Positions 33,101-40,912 of a stretch of 64,000 bases of DNA are shown here, piece by piece (the stretch's first letter is position 1; every line of letters starts with the position of its first letter). The notes below the pieces were generated by a model that saw nothing but the letters and a program-made list of their open reading frames with translations, made no database searches and had not been told where the DNA came from. The position numbers were made by a program, and so were the translations under genes. The stretch lies in the NCBI GenBank assembly GCA_951828585.1, contig OX639991.1, forward strand, positions 372,001-436,000, given 5' to 3'. The stretch is from Longimicrobiales bacterium. GTDB taxonomy: Bacteria > Gemmatimonadota > Gemmatimonadetes > Longimicrobiales > Gaopeijiaceae.

Positions 33101-34183
33101 ACCCGGCTCCGACCCCGCGCTCTCGGGCCCCACATGGATGCGGTCCATGTCGTCCACTCCAGCTATTGACCCGCCCCCCGCCCCGATTTCGACCATCTCG
33201 ATCACGGGGATTCGCACGGGAAGCCCGCTGCCCTGCTTGAAGCGATAGCTGCGCGCCACCTCGAAGGTGCGCGAATGCAGCGGCTCGCCCCCGTCGATCA
33301 TGCAGAGCTTGGCGGTGGTGCCGCCCATGTCGAAGGAGAGCACGTCGCCCAGGTCGAGTTCGCGGGCCAGGTGGCTGGCCAGGATCGCGCCCCCGGCCGG
33401 GCCCGATTCCACGAGGCGGATCGGGGCCATGACCGCGGTGTCGAGGGTGGTGAGGCCGCCGCCGGAGGTCATGAGGAAAAAGGGGCAGGCGAGGCCGCGC
33501 TTCTGCAGCGAGGCCGCGAGACCCGTGAGGTAGCGGGCCATGAGGGGCTGGACGTAGGCGTTGGCGCACGCGGTGGAGAGGCGTTCGTACTCGCGCACCT
33601 CGGGGCAGACGGCGGAGGCGAGGGTGACGGCGAGGTTGGGGCGTTCGGCGGCGAGAATTTCGCCGATGCGCTGTTCGTGGGCAGGGTTGGCGTAGCCGTG
33701 GATGAGGCCGACCGCGACGGATTCGACACCGTGCTCGTCGAGGACGGGGAGGCGGGCGTGGATGGTGTCCTCGTCGAGGGGGACGAGGACACGGCCATGG
33801 CGGTCGACGCGTTCCCGGACGGGGAGGCGGAGGCGGCGGGGGACGAGGGGGGGCGGGCGATCGACGCTGATGTCGTACTGCTCGAAGCGGTTCTCGTGGG
33901 CCATCTCGAGGGCGTCGCGGTGTCCCTCGGTGACGATCAGCGCGGTGCGTGCCCCCTTGCGCTCGATGATGGCGTTGGTGGCGAGGGTGGTGCCGTGGAT
34001 GACGAGCCGCACGGCCGAGGGCGCGACCGACGCCATGTCGAGCACCTTGGCGACCCCGTCGAGGACGCCCCGCTCGGGTGCGGCGCGGGTGGTGAGGACC
34101 TTGGTGGCGACAAGGCGCTCCCCTGCTTCGAGGGCCACGTCGGTGAAGGTGCCGCCGATGTCGATGGCGAGGCGGGCGGGCAT
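30191..34183 (-). CDS. Fused hydantoinase A / hydantoinase B (5-oxoprolinase type)
   Basis: The 1330-aa protein joins HyuA (residues 1 to about 780; LAIDIGGTFTDVALEAG phosphate loop, IHGTTLATNAIIERKG, LSFDMGGTTAKLC) to HyuB (about 800-1330; DQIMWSRLLSVVEEQARTLV, VLVTNDPWEGTGHLNDFTVV). Such enzymes hydrolyse cyclic amides such as 5-oxoproline or hydantoins with ATP. Most bacteria keep two genes; here they are one. Two low-complexity inserts are unusual: a repeat of S-E-V-D type (coded at about 32392-32480) and a Pro/Gly/Asp-rich linker (coded at about 32030-32270). The start at 34183 follows AGGGC. The gene nearly touches the SDR gene upstream. Confidence 0.9.
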   Translation of the reverse strand: MPARLAIDIGGTFTDVALEAGERLVATKVLTTRAAPERGVLDGVAKVLDMASVAPSAVRLVIHGTTLATNAIIERKGARTALIVTEGHRDALEMAHENRFEQYDISVDRPPPLVPRRLRLPVRERVDRHGRVLVPLDEDTIHARLPVLDEHGVESVAVGLIHGYANPAHEQRIGEILAAERPNLAVTLASAVCPEVREYERLSTACANAYVQPLMARYLTGLAASLQKRGLACPFFLMTSGGGLTTLDTAVMAPIRLVESGPAGGAILASHLARELDLGDVLSFDMGGTTAKLCMIDGGEPLHSRTFEVARSYRFKQGSGLPVRIPVIEMVEIGAGGGSIAGVDDMDRIHVGPESAGSEPGPAAYGRGGEEPTVTDADVVLGRIDPELFAGGAIGLDRGRAEAVIEGRVGAKLGLDARMAALGVSEMVDENMSNAARTHAIEWGKGLGGRTVIAFGGSAPIHAARLADKLELDRFLVPGDAGVGSAVGFLLAPISYEVVRSRYMRLSRYDPGLVREVLDGMRGEAEAVVGEGAPGAATTERVHAYMRYVGQGHEIGVELPREVVRGGGGAKSEGRSEANSEVDSEVNPEARSEGDSEAVGTLRAAFDRAYRAVYGRTIPGLDVEVLSWTLVVSAPARMVEDSDGSALDADGVDPAVPGGSAPDVDDDSAPPGDPVASLAGGPGEPGDLSAAADRGPGEPGYSAAAQPAAPQARRPPPTAWTRLFEGTDKGLVRAAVHRRHHLYAGSSVHGPALIAEEQTTTVVPAGWHATVLPGGHLLAERHARPTARTAVSALQDQIMWSRLLSVVEEQARTLVRTAFSTPVREAGDLSAGVFDLSGRMLAQAVTGTPGHVNAMAASVGFFLRDHPVETLAEGDVLVTNDPWEGTGHLNDFTVVTPTFLDGRPVALFAATSHIADVGGRGFGADANQVYEEGIRIPIGHLIKAGRVDETLMRMVRANVRDPDVAQGDLYSLAACNSAGCERLIAMMKEFGLDSLDGLAEMILTASRRAMLERIRALKPGTYRHRMTIDGYDQDLELVCALTVSRDGIHIDFTGTSPMSPYGINVPETYTRAYGSFGVRCVVGSEVPNNAGSLGTIEVTAPAGCLLNAPPPAAVSARHSIGQMLPDVVLGCLGQAMPPGSVPAEGASCLWNPVFMGGPGLTGRYAYGDSEAFVVNPFHTGGTGARPGKDGLSATSFPSGVRSTPIEITETVAPLIFWRKEYIADSGGPGEYRGGLGQVMEVSHADGAPFAVSKMFERVRNAARGREGGGAGAPGKVYVPGAGELRVKGREVVPPGHRLVLETPGGGGLGNPRDRNPERVREDVLDQYVTE
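32392..32480 (-). repeat. 12-nt imperfect repeat coding S-E-x-x units
   Basis: On the coding strand the units follow the pattern TCxGAAGTGGAC with variation and encode SEGR-SEAN-SEVD-SEVN-PEAR-SEGD-SEAV. A related block occurs at 14831-14877 beside the GH3 gene. Confidence 0.6.
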
Positions 34184-34193
34184 GTCAATGGCC

Positions 34194-35012
34194 CTACGCG
34201 CCATCTTCCCGCAGCGGCACGGTGTAGTTGAGCGACAACCGCCCGCCATCCGGGTAGATCGTGTCACCGGTGATGTACGACGCGTAGTCCGAAGCAAGGA
34301 AGACAGCCACGGTCGCCACCTCCGAGGGGTCGCCGATCCGGCCCATCGGCGTCCGGGAGAGAATCGTGCGCCGCGCCTCGTCGTTGGCGATCACCACCTT
34401 GAGCATGTCGGTCAGGATCGTCCCGGGACCGATCGCGTTGACGCGGATGTCGTGCGGCGCGAGCGCCATCGCCATCGCCTTCGTCATCTGCGCGACGCCG
34501 CCTTTCGAGGCCGCGTAGGCGAGCTGTTCGGGGATCGTCACCACGGCGTTGGTGGAGGACATGTTGATGATACACCCCCCGGCGCCGCGCTCGACCATCT
34601 GCCGCGCGACGAGGCGGCCGAGCAGGAACGAACCGCGCAGGTTCACGGCCAGCACGCGGTCGAAATCCTCGACTGCTGCGTCCAGGATCGATCCCGCAAC
34701 GATGATTCCGGCGTTGTTGAGGAGGATGTCGCAGCCGCCGAAGCGCTCCGTGCAGGCGGCGAGCAGGGCGGCGCATTCATCCGGGTCGCTTACGTCGGCG
34801 CGAACGGCCACGGTGGCCGCGCCGGTGTCGGCCGCGATGCTCCGGGCGGTCTCCGCGCACACGTCCTCGATCACGTCGCCCATCACCACGTTCGCTCCGT
34901 GCTCGGCGAAGGCGCGCGCGCAGGCGGCGCCGATCCCCCTCGCCGCGCCGGATACGATTGCGGTCTTCCCCGCGAGAGAGATCAACGTGTTCGGGCTCCG
35001 TGGCAACAGCAA
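34194..35012 (-). CDS. SDR-family NAD(P)-dependent oxidoreductase
   Basis: The 272-aa classical short-chain dehydrogenase has the cofactor motif SGAARGIGAA (residues about 21-30), NNAG (about 99-102), and the catalytic set Ser in INMSSTN, Tyr-x-x-x-Lys in YAASKGG. The C-terminal GDTIYPDGG is typical. Its stop overlaps the region just before the fused hydantoinase gene, so the two form an operon. The reduced substrate cannot be told; a link to the cyclic-amide pathway is inference. Confidence 0.9.
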   Translation of the reverse strand: MLLPRSPNTLISLAGKTAIVSGAARGIGAACARAFAEHGANVVMGDVIEDVCAETARSIAADTGAATVAVRADVSDPDECAALLAACTERFGGCDILLNNAGIIVAGSILDAAVEDFDRVLAVNLRGSFLLGRLVARQMVERGAGGCIINMSSTNAVVTIPEQLAYAASKGGVAQMTKAMAMALAPHDIRVNAIGPGTILTDMLKVVIANDEARRTILSRTPMGRIGDPSEVATVAVFLASDYASYITGDTIYPDGGRLSLNYTVPLREDGA

Positions 35013-35212
35013 GAGGCTCCCCCGATCCCACCCATCCCCACCCAGGCTCGTGGAGGACCTCCGCGCATTGGCGCGGGGTCATCCAGGGCCCGCTGGGAAT
35101 CTCGCACGATTGGCGATGGCTGGCGAGGCGGAGACCGTGGAGGCGTGGACATCGATGGCGTCCAGCCAGTTCCGGCACCCTTCGTCGCCGGTTGCGCACG
35201 GATGCGTGCCGG

Positions 35213-35572
35213 CTATTCTCCGATGTCGGTTGTGATGGACGGCAGCATCCCCGGGCACGGCTCGCCGTTGACCCGTCGCAGCGGGTGAAGCGATACCCGG
35301 TTGGCCGCTCCGTAGAGCATGGTAACGAGCCGTCCATTCCTGTTCTGCTGTTCGCTCTCGCGGCGGAGCACGAGCACACTATCCCTGTAGATCCGTGTGG
35401 CTCTGAGGCTCGCGTCCGGGTTCGTGGCCCGGATCACCGCGTAGCAGCCTCTCCCGGGATCAACGATCGCCCCGGGGGTCGCCACGTCGCGGCCCAGCAG
35501 GACAACGTTGCCCCGGTCATCAAAAAGACAGGTCGAGACGCTGGTTCCAAGTTGGACAGGGGGCGTCCCGGA
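35213..35572 (-). pseudogene. C-terminal coding remnant in frame with the upstream small gene
   Basis: The frame reads STCLFDDRGNVVLLGRDVAT then GRGCYAVIRATNPDASLRAT and LVTMLYGAANRVSLHPLRRV to a stop at 35213. It has good codon bias but no convincing start; GTG at 35485 is the only candidate. It follows the TGA at 35573 in the same frame as 35573-36019, so it is probably the end of one disrupted gene. The family is unknown. Confidence 0.45.
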
Positions 35573-36019
35573 TCACACGGCCCGCGGGGGTTCCTCGTTG
35601 CCGCCTGCACCCCGCCCGTTCATCGGTGTACTCCGCGGGGACATCGAGATGGCTTTCCCTGCCGTCCAGGTGATACACGGACACGGAATCGGGCGCTCCT
35701 TCGTAGCTCCACACGACATACGCCGCATAACCCGAACTCCGTCAGGACCGTATTCGCACCTGATCTCGGATTCGGTGATTGTTGCCCCGACCTGGGTGCC
35801 GAATATCCCGATCCCCTCCTGGTATGTGATCGTTCTGGTGTACTCGCGGGTCAGGTCGCAGGTGATGTCTACGCAGTAGTAGCCCCAATCGAAGTACCAG
35901 CACTCCGTCCCGGTAACGATGAAGTCCGCGCACTCGTGGAGCAAGGCGTCCTCTTCGGTGGCGCATTCCGGGGGAATCCCGGCCTCGCTGGCAGGTGGCG
36001 GCGGCACGAAGGCCATCAT
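35573..36019 (-). CDS. Hypothetical Cys-rich protein, possibly disrupted
   Basis: A strong GAAGGAGAAAG precedes the ATG at 36019. The N-terminus MMAFVPPPPASEAGIPPECA and the Cys-containing core (ECADFIVTGTECWYFDWGYY, CVDITCDL) look real and soluble, with no signal peptide. From about 35755 on, another frame (SGYAAYVVWSYEGAPDSVSV, YHLDGRESHLDVPAEY) looks more protein-like than the annotated one, and it stops at 35520. A small frameshift may have occurred here, with the original reading continuing into 35213-35572. The function is unknown. Confidence 0.5.
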   Translation of the reverse strand: MMAFVPPPPASEAGIPPECATEEDALLHECADFIVTGTECWYFDWGYYCVDITCDLTREYTRTITYQEGIGIFGTQVGATITESEIRCEYGPDGVRVMRRMSCGATKERPIPCPCITWTAGKAISMSPRSTPMNGRGAGGNEEPPRAV

Positions 36020-36234
36020 TGCTTTCTCCTTCAATGGAGTGAATGGGTCCGAGGGGCGAATCCTCTTGGAATCCCGGTTGCGCCGTGTTTCGGCGCCCTC
36101 ACTCACAGACCAGTTCCCAAACCGGAAGCGTGCAATCAGTCCGCAAGCGCCGGCAACGTGTCTCCAGTCGGCCACACCCGTACTTTGACCGACCGTTGTT
36201 TGACGGACACTGCCTCGCGCCTACCTTCCCGCCC

Positions 36235-37641
36235 ATGCGCACCCTCCGTTTCGCCCTCCCGTCGCTGCTCGGCGTGGCGATCTTCCTCGTCCCCTACCCC
36301 ACCGCGGACGGCGTCAACATCGGGCTGGGGATTCTGACCGACGCGACCAAGGCGCTGCTGGGCGACTCGTTGCGCATGATCGTCGGCGTGATCGTTTGCG
36401 TCTCGGCGGCCCTGTCGCTGTTCGTTGCAGTGGCGCGGCCCGCGTGGTCACGACGGCCGGGCGGACTCGCCGCGGTCCTGGCCGGATCCGGGACTTCGGT
36501 GGCGGTTCGCGTCGTGGCCGCAGCCGTCGCGTGCATGATCCTCTTCGGCGCGGGTCCCGCGTGGATCACCTCGGCGGACACCGGCGGGGTCATCCTGAAC
36601 GACCTCATGACGGTGATCGTGGTCGTCTTCGTGTTCGCGTCGTTCCTGCTGCCGGTCCTGACCGACTACGGGCTCATGGAGTTCATCGGCACGCTGGCGC
36701 GGCGCGTCTTTCGTTCCCTGTTCCGGCTTCCCGGCAGGGCGGCGGCGGACGGAGCGGCCTCGTGGTTCGGCTCGTCGATCGTCGGACTCGTGATCACCAC
36801 GGAGCAGTACGACCGCGGCCACTACACCGAGCGGGAGGCGCTGGTCATCGCGCTCAACTTCTCGATCGTGTCGGTTGCGTTCGCCAAGGTGGTGGCCGAC
36901 TTCGCGGGAGTGGGCGAGCACTTCCCCGCGCTCTACGGGGCCGTGATCGCGAGCGGGATGGCGGCGGCGGTGATCATGCCGCGCATCCCGCCTCTGTCCC
37001 GCAAGGCGGACCGCTTCGCGGCCACGGGACCCGCGCCGGAAAGACCGATCGACCTGGATCGCAGCCGGCTCTCGCAAGGACCCGAACGGGCGGGCGAACA
37101 CGCGGCCACAGCCCCGGGGCCGCGTGTTCGACCGCAACCCGGCGTGCTGTCGCGGGGCCTGAGATTGGCCACGGAGCGGGCGGATCGAGCCCCCGGCCCC
37201 CGCGCACTGCTTCGCCACGGCGTACGTACCACCTGCGACATCTGGTTCGGCCTGCTGCCGCTGGTCATGGTAATCGGCACCTTCGCCCTCGCCGTCGCCA
37301 ACCACACCCCCGTCTTCACCTGGCTGTCCTACCCGCTGGTACCGTTCGCCGAGCTGCTGCGGCTTCCCGAAGCGGCCGCCGCGGCCCCCGCGCTCCTGGT
37401 GGGCTTCGCCGACCAGTTCCTGCCCGTCATTCTCGGACAGTCGATCGAGAGCGAAGTCACCCGTTTCGTGATCGCCTGCGCCTCGGTGACGCAGCTGGTC
37501 TACATGTCGGAGGTGGGCGCGTATCTGCTGAAGTCGACGCTGCCGGTCAGCCTGCTGGATCTGTTCGTGGTCTTCCTGCTTCGGACGGTGATCACGGTAC
37601 CGGTCTGCGCGGTCATCGGGCACCTGCTCTTTCTGACTTGA
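36235..37641 (+). CDS. YjiH-type membrane protein with nucleoside-recognition (Gate) domain
   Basis: The 468-aa protein has about ten membrane segments. It fits the YjiH family: LLGVAIFLVPYPTADGVNIG near the start, LVMVIGTFALAVANHTPVF and PALLVGFADQFLPVILGQSI in the Gate domain. The central loop (about residues 265-330) is long, Arg/Pro-rich and hydrophilic. These proteins are predicted transporters, and the transported compound is not established. The start is ATG 36235. The stop lies inside a palindrome (37638-37658). Confidence 0.82.
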   Translation: MRTLRFALPSLLGVAIFLVPYPTADGVNIGLGILTDATKALLGDSLRMIVGVIVCVSAALSLFVAVARPAWSRRPGGLAAVLAGSGTSVAVRVVAAAVACMILFGAGPAWITSADTGGVILNDLMTVIVVVFVFASFLLPVLTDYGLMEFIGTLARRVFRSLFRLPGRAAADGAASWFGSSIVGLVITTEQYDRGHYTEREALVIALNFSIVSVAFAKVVADFAGVGEHFPALYGAVIASGMAAAVIMPRIPPLSRKADRFAATGPAPERPIDLDRSRLSQGPERAGEHAATAPGPRVRPQPGVLSRGLRLATERADRAPGPRALLRHGVRTTCDIWFGLLPLVMVIGTFALAVANHTPVFTWLSYPLVPFAELLRLPEAAAAAPALLVGFADQFLPVILGQSIESEVTRFVIACASVTQLVYMSEVGAYLLKSTLPVSLLDLFVVFLLRTVITVPVCAVIGHLLFLT

Positions 37642-37658
37642 CTAACTTACTTAGTCAA
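37638..37658. promoter_or_regulatory. Perfect 8-bp palindrome TTGACTAA-N5-TTAGTCAA
   Basis: It starts over the YjiH stop codon and lies between two convergent genes. It is AT-rich, so a terminator is unlikely; it looks like a dimeric repressor site without an adjacent promoter. Confidence 0.4.
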
Positions 37659-37721
37659 CTTCATGGTGGCCGCGCCGAAACGTCCGGCGAAAGCCGCCAA
37701 GGGAGGCGCTCCCCCGGCAGG

Positions 37722-38192
37722 TCACCCGTAAATCATACTGGGCACCTTCCCCAGAAGCCGCGCATACACCGTCAGCGCCCCACGATGGTGCGCCGTGTGA
37801 TCCACGATGGGCCCGACAATGGCGGAACGGGGCGCGCCCCGCATGATGCGTTCATCCGGAATGGTCGCCGCGAGGTCTTCGGCGGAGGCCGCCCTGAACG
37901 TCGCGATCGCCTTCTCGAAGGCACGGTTCAGCCACGCGGTGGCCTCTTCCAGCGTCTCCACCGCCCTGGCGGCGGCGATCAGGCCCTCGAAGTCCATGTT
38001 CCACCCTTTCCCGAAGGCGCCTTCGACGAACCATTCGACCGAGTCCGCGGCGTGGGCGATGTGGCCGGCGACCGTGTAGAGTTCGGGCTGCGGGGCGAAC
38101 CCGGCGTCCTCCTCTTCGAAGATCGAAATCGTGCTCTTGATGTACTTGTGGGACGTTTCCAGCTGGGTGACGAGATCCGCGGCCTGCGACAT
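37722..38192 (-). CDS. DinB-family protein
   Basis: The 156-aa four-helix-bundle protein has the three metal-site histidine positions in order: AGHIAHAADSVEWF (about residue 45) and IVDHTAHHRGALTVYARLLG (about residues 130-150). DinB/YfiT-like proteins include thiol-dependent transferases; the substrate here is unknown. ATG 38192 is chosen because family homology begins there. It is divergent from the beta-lactamase-like gene. Confidence 0.88.
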   Translation of the reverse strand: MSQAADLVTQLETSHKYIKSTISIFEEEDAGFAPQPELYTVAGHIAHAADSVEWFVEGAFGKGWNMDFEGLIAAARAVETLEEATAWLNRAFEKAIATFRAASAEDLAATIPDERIMRGAPRSAIVGPIVDHTAHHRGALTVYARLLGKVPSMIYG

Positions 38193-38286
38193 GGACGTCT
38201 TCCTTGGGGTTGGGTGGCTTCGTTGTGATAGGGGGCGGCCAAGTCTAGCTTGGCGATCAACGCTTCTCCAGCCCCAGGGGCAACTC

Positions 38287-39570
38287 ATGCGCTTCGCCTC
38301 GTCCTCCACACGTTGGACCACCGCCCTCCTCCTCCTCACCGCCGCCCTCGCGTGCGGCGCACCCCCAACCGGGGAACTTCCCCGCGTCACCCCCGCCGAC
38401 GCCGGCTTCGCCTCCGAGCGGCTCGAGCAGCTCGGCACGGTACTGGAAGACTATGTCACCAGCGGCAGCCTTCCCGGCGCAGTGGTCATGGTCGTTCGCG
38501 ACGGCGCGGTCGCCTACGAGGAGGCGGTCGGCTTTAGCGACGCGGTCGCGGGCACACCCCTGGCAACCGACGCCATCTTCCGCATCGCTTCGCAGACCAA
38601 GGCGATCGTGAGCGTGGCCGTGATGATGCTGCAGGAGGATGGCGCGCTCCTGATCAGCGACCGGCTGGGGCAGCACCTCCCCGCCTTCGATTCCACCACC
38701 GTGGCCGTGCCCCGCGAGGACGGCGGCTACGACGTTGTCCCGGCCAACCGTCCCGTCACCATCCGCGACCTCCTCACCCACACGGCCGGTATCGGGTACG
38801 GATACGGCCCCGGCGGCGATCGCTGGGCGGAGGCCGGCATCACCGGCTGGTACTTCGCGCACCGCGACGAGCCCGTGCGCGCCACCATCGACCGCATGGG
38901 AGCGCTGCCCTTCCAGGCGCAACCCGGGGAGGGCTTCGTCTACGGCTACGCCACCGACATTCTGGGCGCACTCGTCGAAGAGGTCTCGGGACAGACGCTG
39001 GATGACTTCCTCCGCTCCCGCATCTTCGAACCCCTCGACATGCGGGACACGCACTTCTACCTGCCACCCGAGAAGGAGAGCCGGCTGGCCGCCGTTCACG
39101 GCCACAACCGCGAAGGCGACCTGATCCTCTCTCCCGAAGGCCCCGGCATGAACACGCAAGGAGAGTACGTGAACGGGCCCCGGAAGAGCTTTTCCGGCGG
39201 CGCGGGCCTGCTCTCCACCGCCCGCGACTACGCTCGTTTCCTCCAGATGATGCTGAACGGCGGCACCCTCGGCGACGCGCGCATCCTGTCGCCCGCAAGC
39301 GTGGCGCTCATGACCGCCAATCACGTGGGGGACCTGATGGGTGGCGCAAACGGCTTCGGCCTGGGGTTCCAGGTACGCCTCGACCTGGGCGCCGCCGGCC
39401 AGCCCGGCTCCGTCGGCGACTACGGCTGGGGAGGGGCCTATCACACGACCTACTGGGTCGATCCGGCCGAGCGCATGGTGGTCGTCTACTTCACTCAGAT
39501 CAGCAGCTTCCGGCCGGTCGACGACCATGCGAAGTTGCGGGCCCTTGTCTACGGCGCGCTGGAGAGCTGA
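38287..39570 (+). CDS. Serine beta-lactamase-like hydrolase (lipoprotein)
   Basis: The 427-aa protein has a lipoprotein signal (TTALLLLTAALAC, Cys23) that fixes the start. It has the class C/EstB-type fold: Ser102-x-x-Lys105 in IFRIASQTKAIVS, a Tyr motif in GEGFVYGYATDILG, and a third motif GGAYHTTYWVDP where KTG would be expected. Members hydrolyse esters or D-amino-acid peptides and few act on beta-lactams. It is exported and anchored. Confidence 0.9.
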   Translation: MRFASSSTRWTTALLLLTAALACGAPPTGELPRVTPADAGFASERLEQLGTVLEDYVTSGSLPGAVVMVVRDGAVAYEEAVGFSDAVAGTPLATDAIFRIASQTKAIVSVAVMMLQEDGALLISDRLGQHLPAFDSTTVAVPREDGGYDVVPANRPVTIRDLLTHTAGIGYGYGPGGDRWAEAGITGWYFAHRDEPVRATIDRMGALPFQAQPGEGFVYGYATDILGALVEEVSGQTLDDFLRSRIFEPLDMRDTHFYLPPEKESRLAAVHGHNREGDLILSPEGPGMNTQGEYVNGPRKSFSGGAGLLSTARDYARFLQMMLNGGTLGDARILSPASVALMTANHVGDLMGGANGFGLGFQVRLDLGAAGQPGSVGDYGWGGAYHTTYWVDPAERMVVVYFTQISSFRPVDDHAKLRALVYGALES

Positions 39571-39745
39571 AGGCAGGGACCGCCGTGTCCCGCGGCACCC
39601 TGTCCTACTTGGCGTCTCCACACCAACTTGCCAGATTGGTAGACCGTAACTTGGCAACCCGCGGAAGGAATCCCGCCGACATTCGGACGGGTTCTTCCAC
39701 GGACCGCGACACGACAGCGAGGCCCTCAATCCACAAGGCTGCACG

Positions 39746-40852
39746 TTGATACTGATTGACCGGCACACGCGTGCCGCCAAGGGCCCCTTCCACGCCACCC
39801 TGCGGATCAAGCCCGCGGCGCGCGTCGAACTGATCGATGTTCGCGGCAAGCTCCTCGAGGAGTTCGGCGACGAATTCACCCGCTACACCCGCTCGTTCTA
39901 CATCTCGAACCACACCACCGCGGGGTTTCTGGACCAGCGCCTGGCCGAGCTTCTGGAGCACGACGGCCGCGGCATCAAAGGCTATCTCCAGCTCTTCCAG
40001 GAACTCTTCCCCCCCGGTGCGGACTACGTGCACGACTCGATGCCGTTGCGGACCGAACTCACCGAGGAGCAGCGGGCCCACGAACCGCTGAACGCCGACT
40101 CCCACCTCACCTTCATCGGAGCCGGTCTGCACAACTCGGCCTCCTACGAACTGAACGGCGCCGAGCCCGTCTGGTTCGTGGAGCTGGACGGGGTGCACGT
40201 AGGCGGAATCCGCCACCGGCGCACCACGGTGGTCGCCTACGACCACGAGGAGGAGGTCGAGCAGCGGCGGCTTCGCATCCCCTCCTCGCCCCATCCGATC
40301 GATGCGCAGAACCTGCGCGACCCGGGCCTCGGCTTCCTCGGCGTACTCCAGCGGATGGTCGAGGAACACCAGGTCTCGTTCGGCCGCTTCGACGTCTCGC
40401 TCCCCGACGAGGAGGAGCACGCGGGCCTCACGGTGAACGAGTACGAACCGCTGCTCATGAACTACGATCTGCGCAATGCGCTCCGAAACCCGTTCCGCTT
40501 CATGGCCCGGACCGGGAAGGAGGTGCGGCACGCCCTGCGCGATCCCCGGTCGATCCCGGCCAAGGCCATCAACTTCGCGCAGTTCGACGCGGTCCAGGTC
40601 CTCAACCAGGTGCTCGACCGCGTGCGGCTCCGCGATTCGGTGGTCGAGCGGGTGGTGAACAGGGCCGTGGCGCTGCCGGTTTCGCACTTCCTCCGCATGA
40701 AGCGCGCCTTCAGCTTGCCGGTGCTGGACCGCAGCGGCGACGGTTCGGGCGAGATCGGCTGGGGGACGTACCAGAGCCCGATTCTGGTGCAGTGGAAAGG
40801 GGCGGCGGAGAGCACCAGGACACTGGATGTGAAGCTGGTGAGGTTCGTGTAG
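39746..40852 (+). CDS. YjbQ-like (UPF0047) N-terminal domain protein with long extension
   Basis: The 368-aa protein starts with TTG at 39746. Residues about 10-170 match the YjbQ/UPF0047 layout: FYISNHTTAGFLDQRLAELL, ADSHLTFIGAGLHNSASYEL, VWFVELDGVHVGGIRHRRTT. YjbQ proteins have weak thiamine-phosphate synthase activity, with an unknown main role. Residues 170-368 are an extra region not found in the usual protein of about 140 aa. It is helical, with many Arg, and I do not recognise it. No export signal is present. Confidence 0.7.
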   Translation: MILIDRHTRAAKGPFHATLRIKPAARVELIDVRGKLLEEFGDEFTRYTRSFYISNHTTAGFLDQRLAELLEHDGRGIKGYLQLFQELFPPGADYVHDSMPLRTELTEEQRAHEPLNADSHLTFIGAGLHNSASYELNGAEPVWFVELDGVHVGGIRHRRTTVVAYDHEEEVEQRRLRIPSSPHPIDAQNLRDPGLGFLGVLQRMVEEHQVSFGRFDVSLPDEEEHAGLTVNEYEPLLMNYDLRNALRNPFRFMARTGKEVRHALRDPRSIPAKAINFAQFDAVQVLNQVLDRVRLRDSVVERVVNRAVALPVSHFLRMKRAFSLPVLDRSGDGSGEIGWGTYQSPILVQWKGAAESTRTLDVKLVRFV

Positions 40853-40912
40853 GGGGGGCGCGTGAAATAACCCACGTTGCCCTCTTCCTACCCATGGGCG
40901 AAGTTGCCAGGC

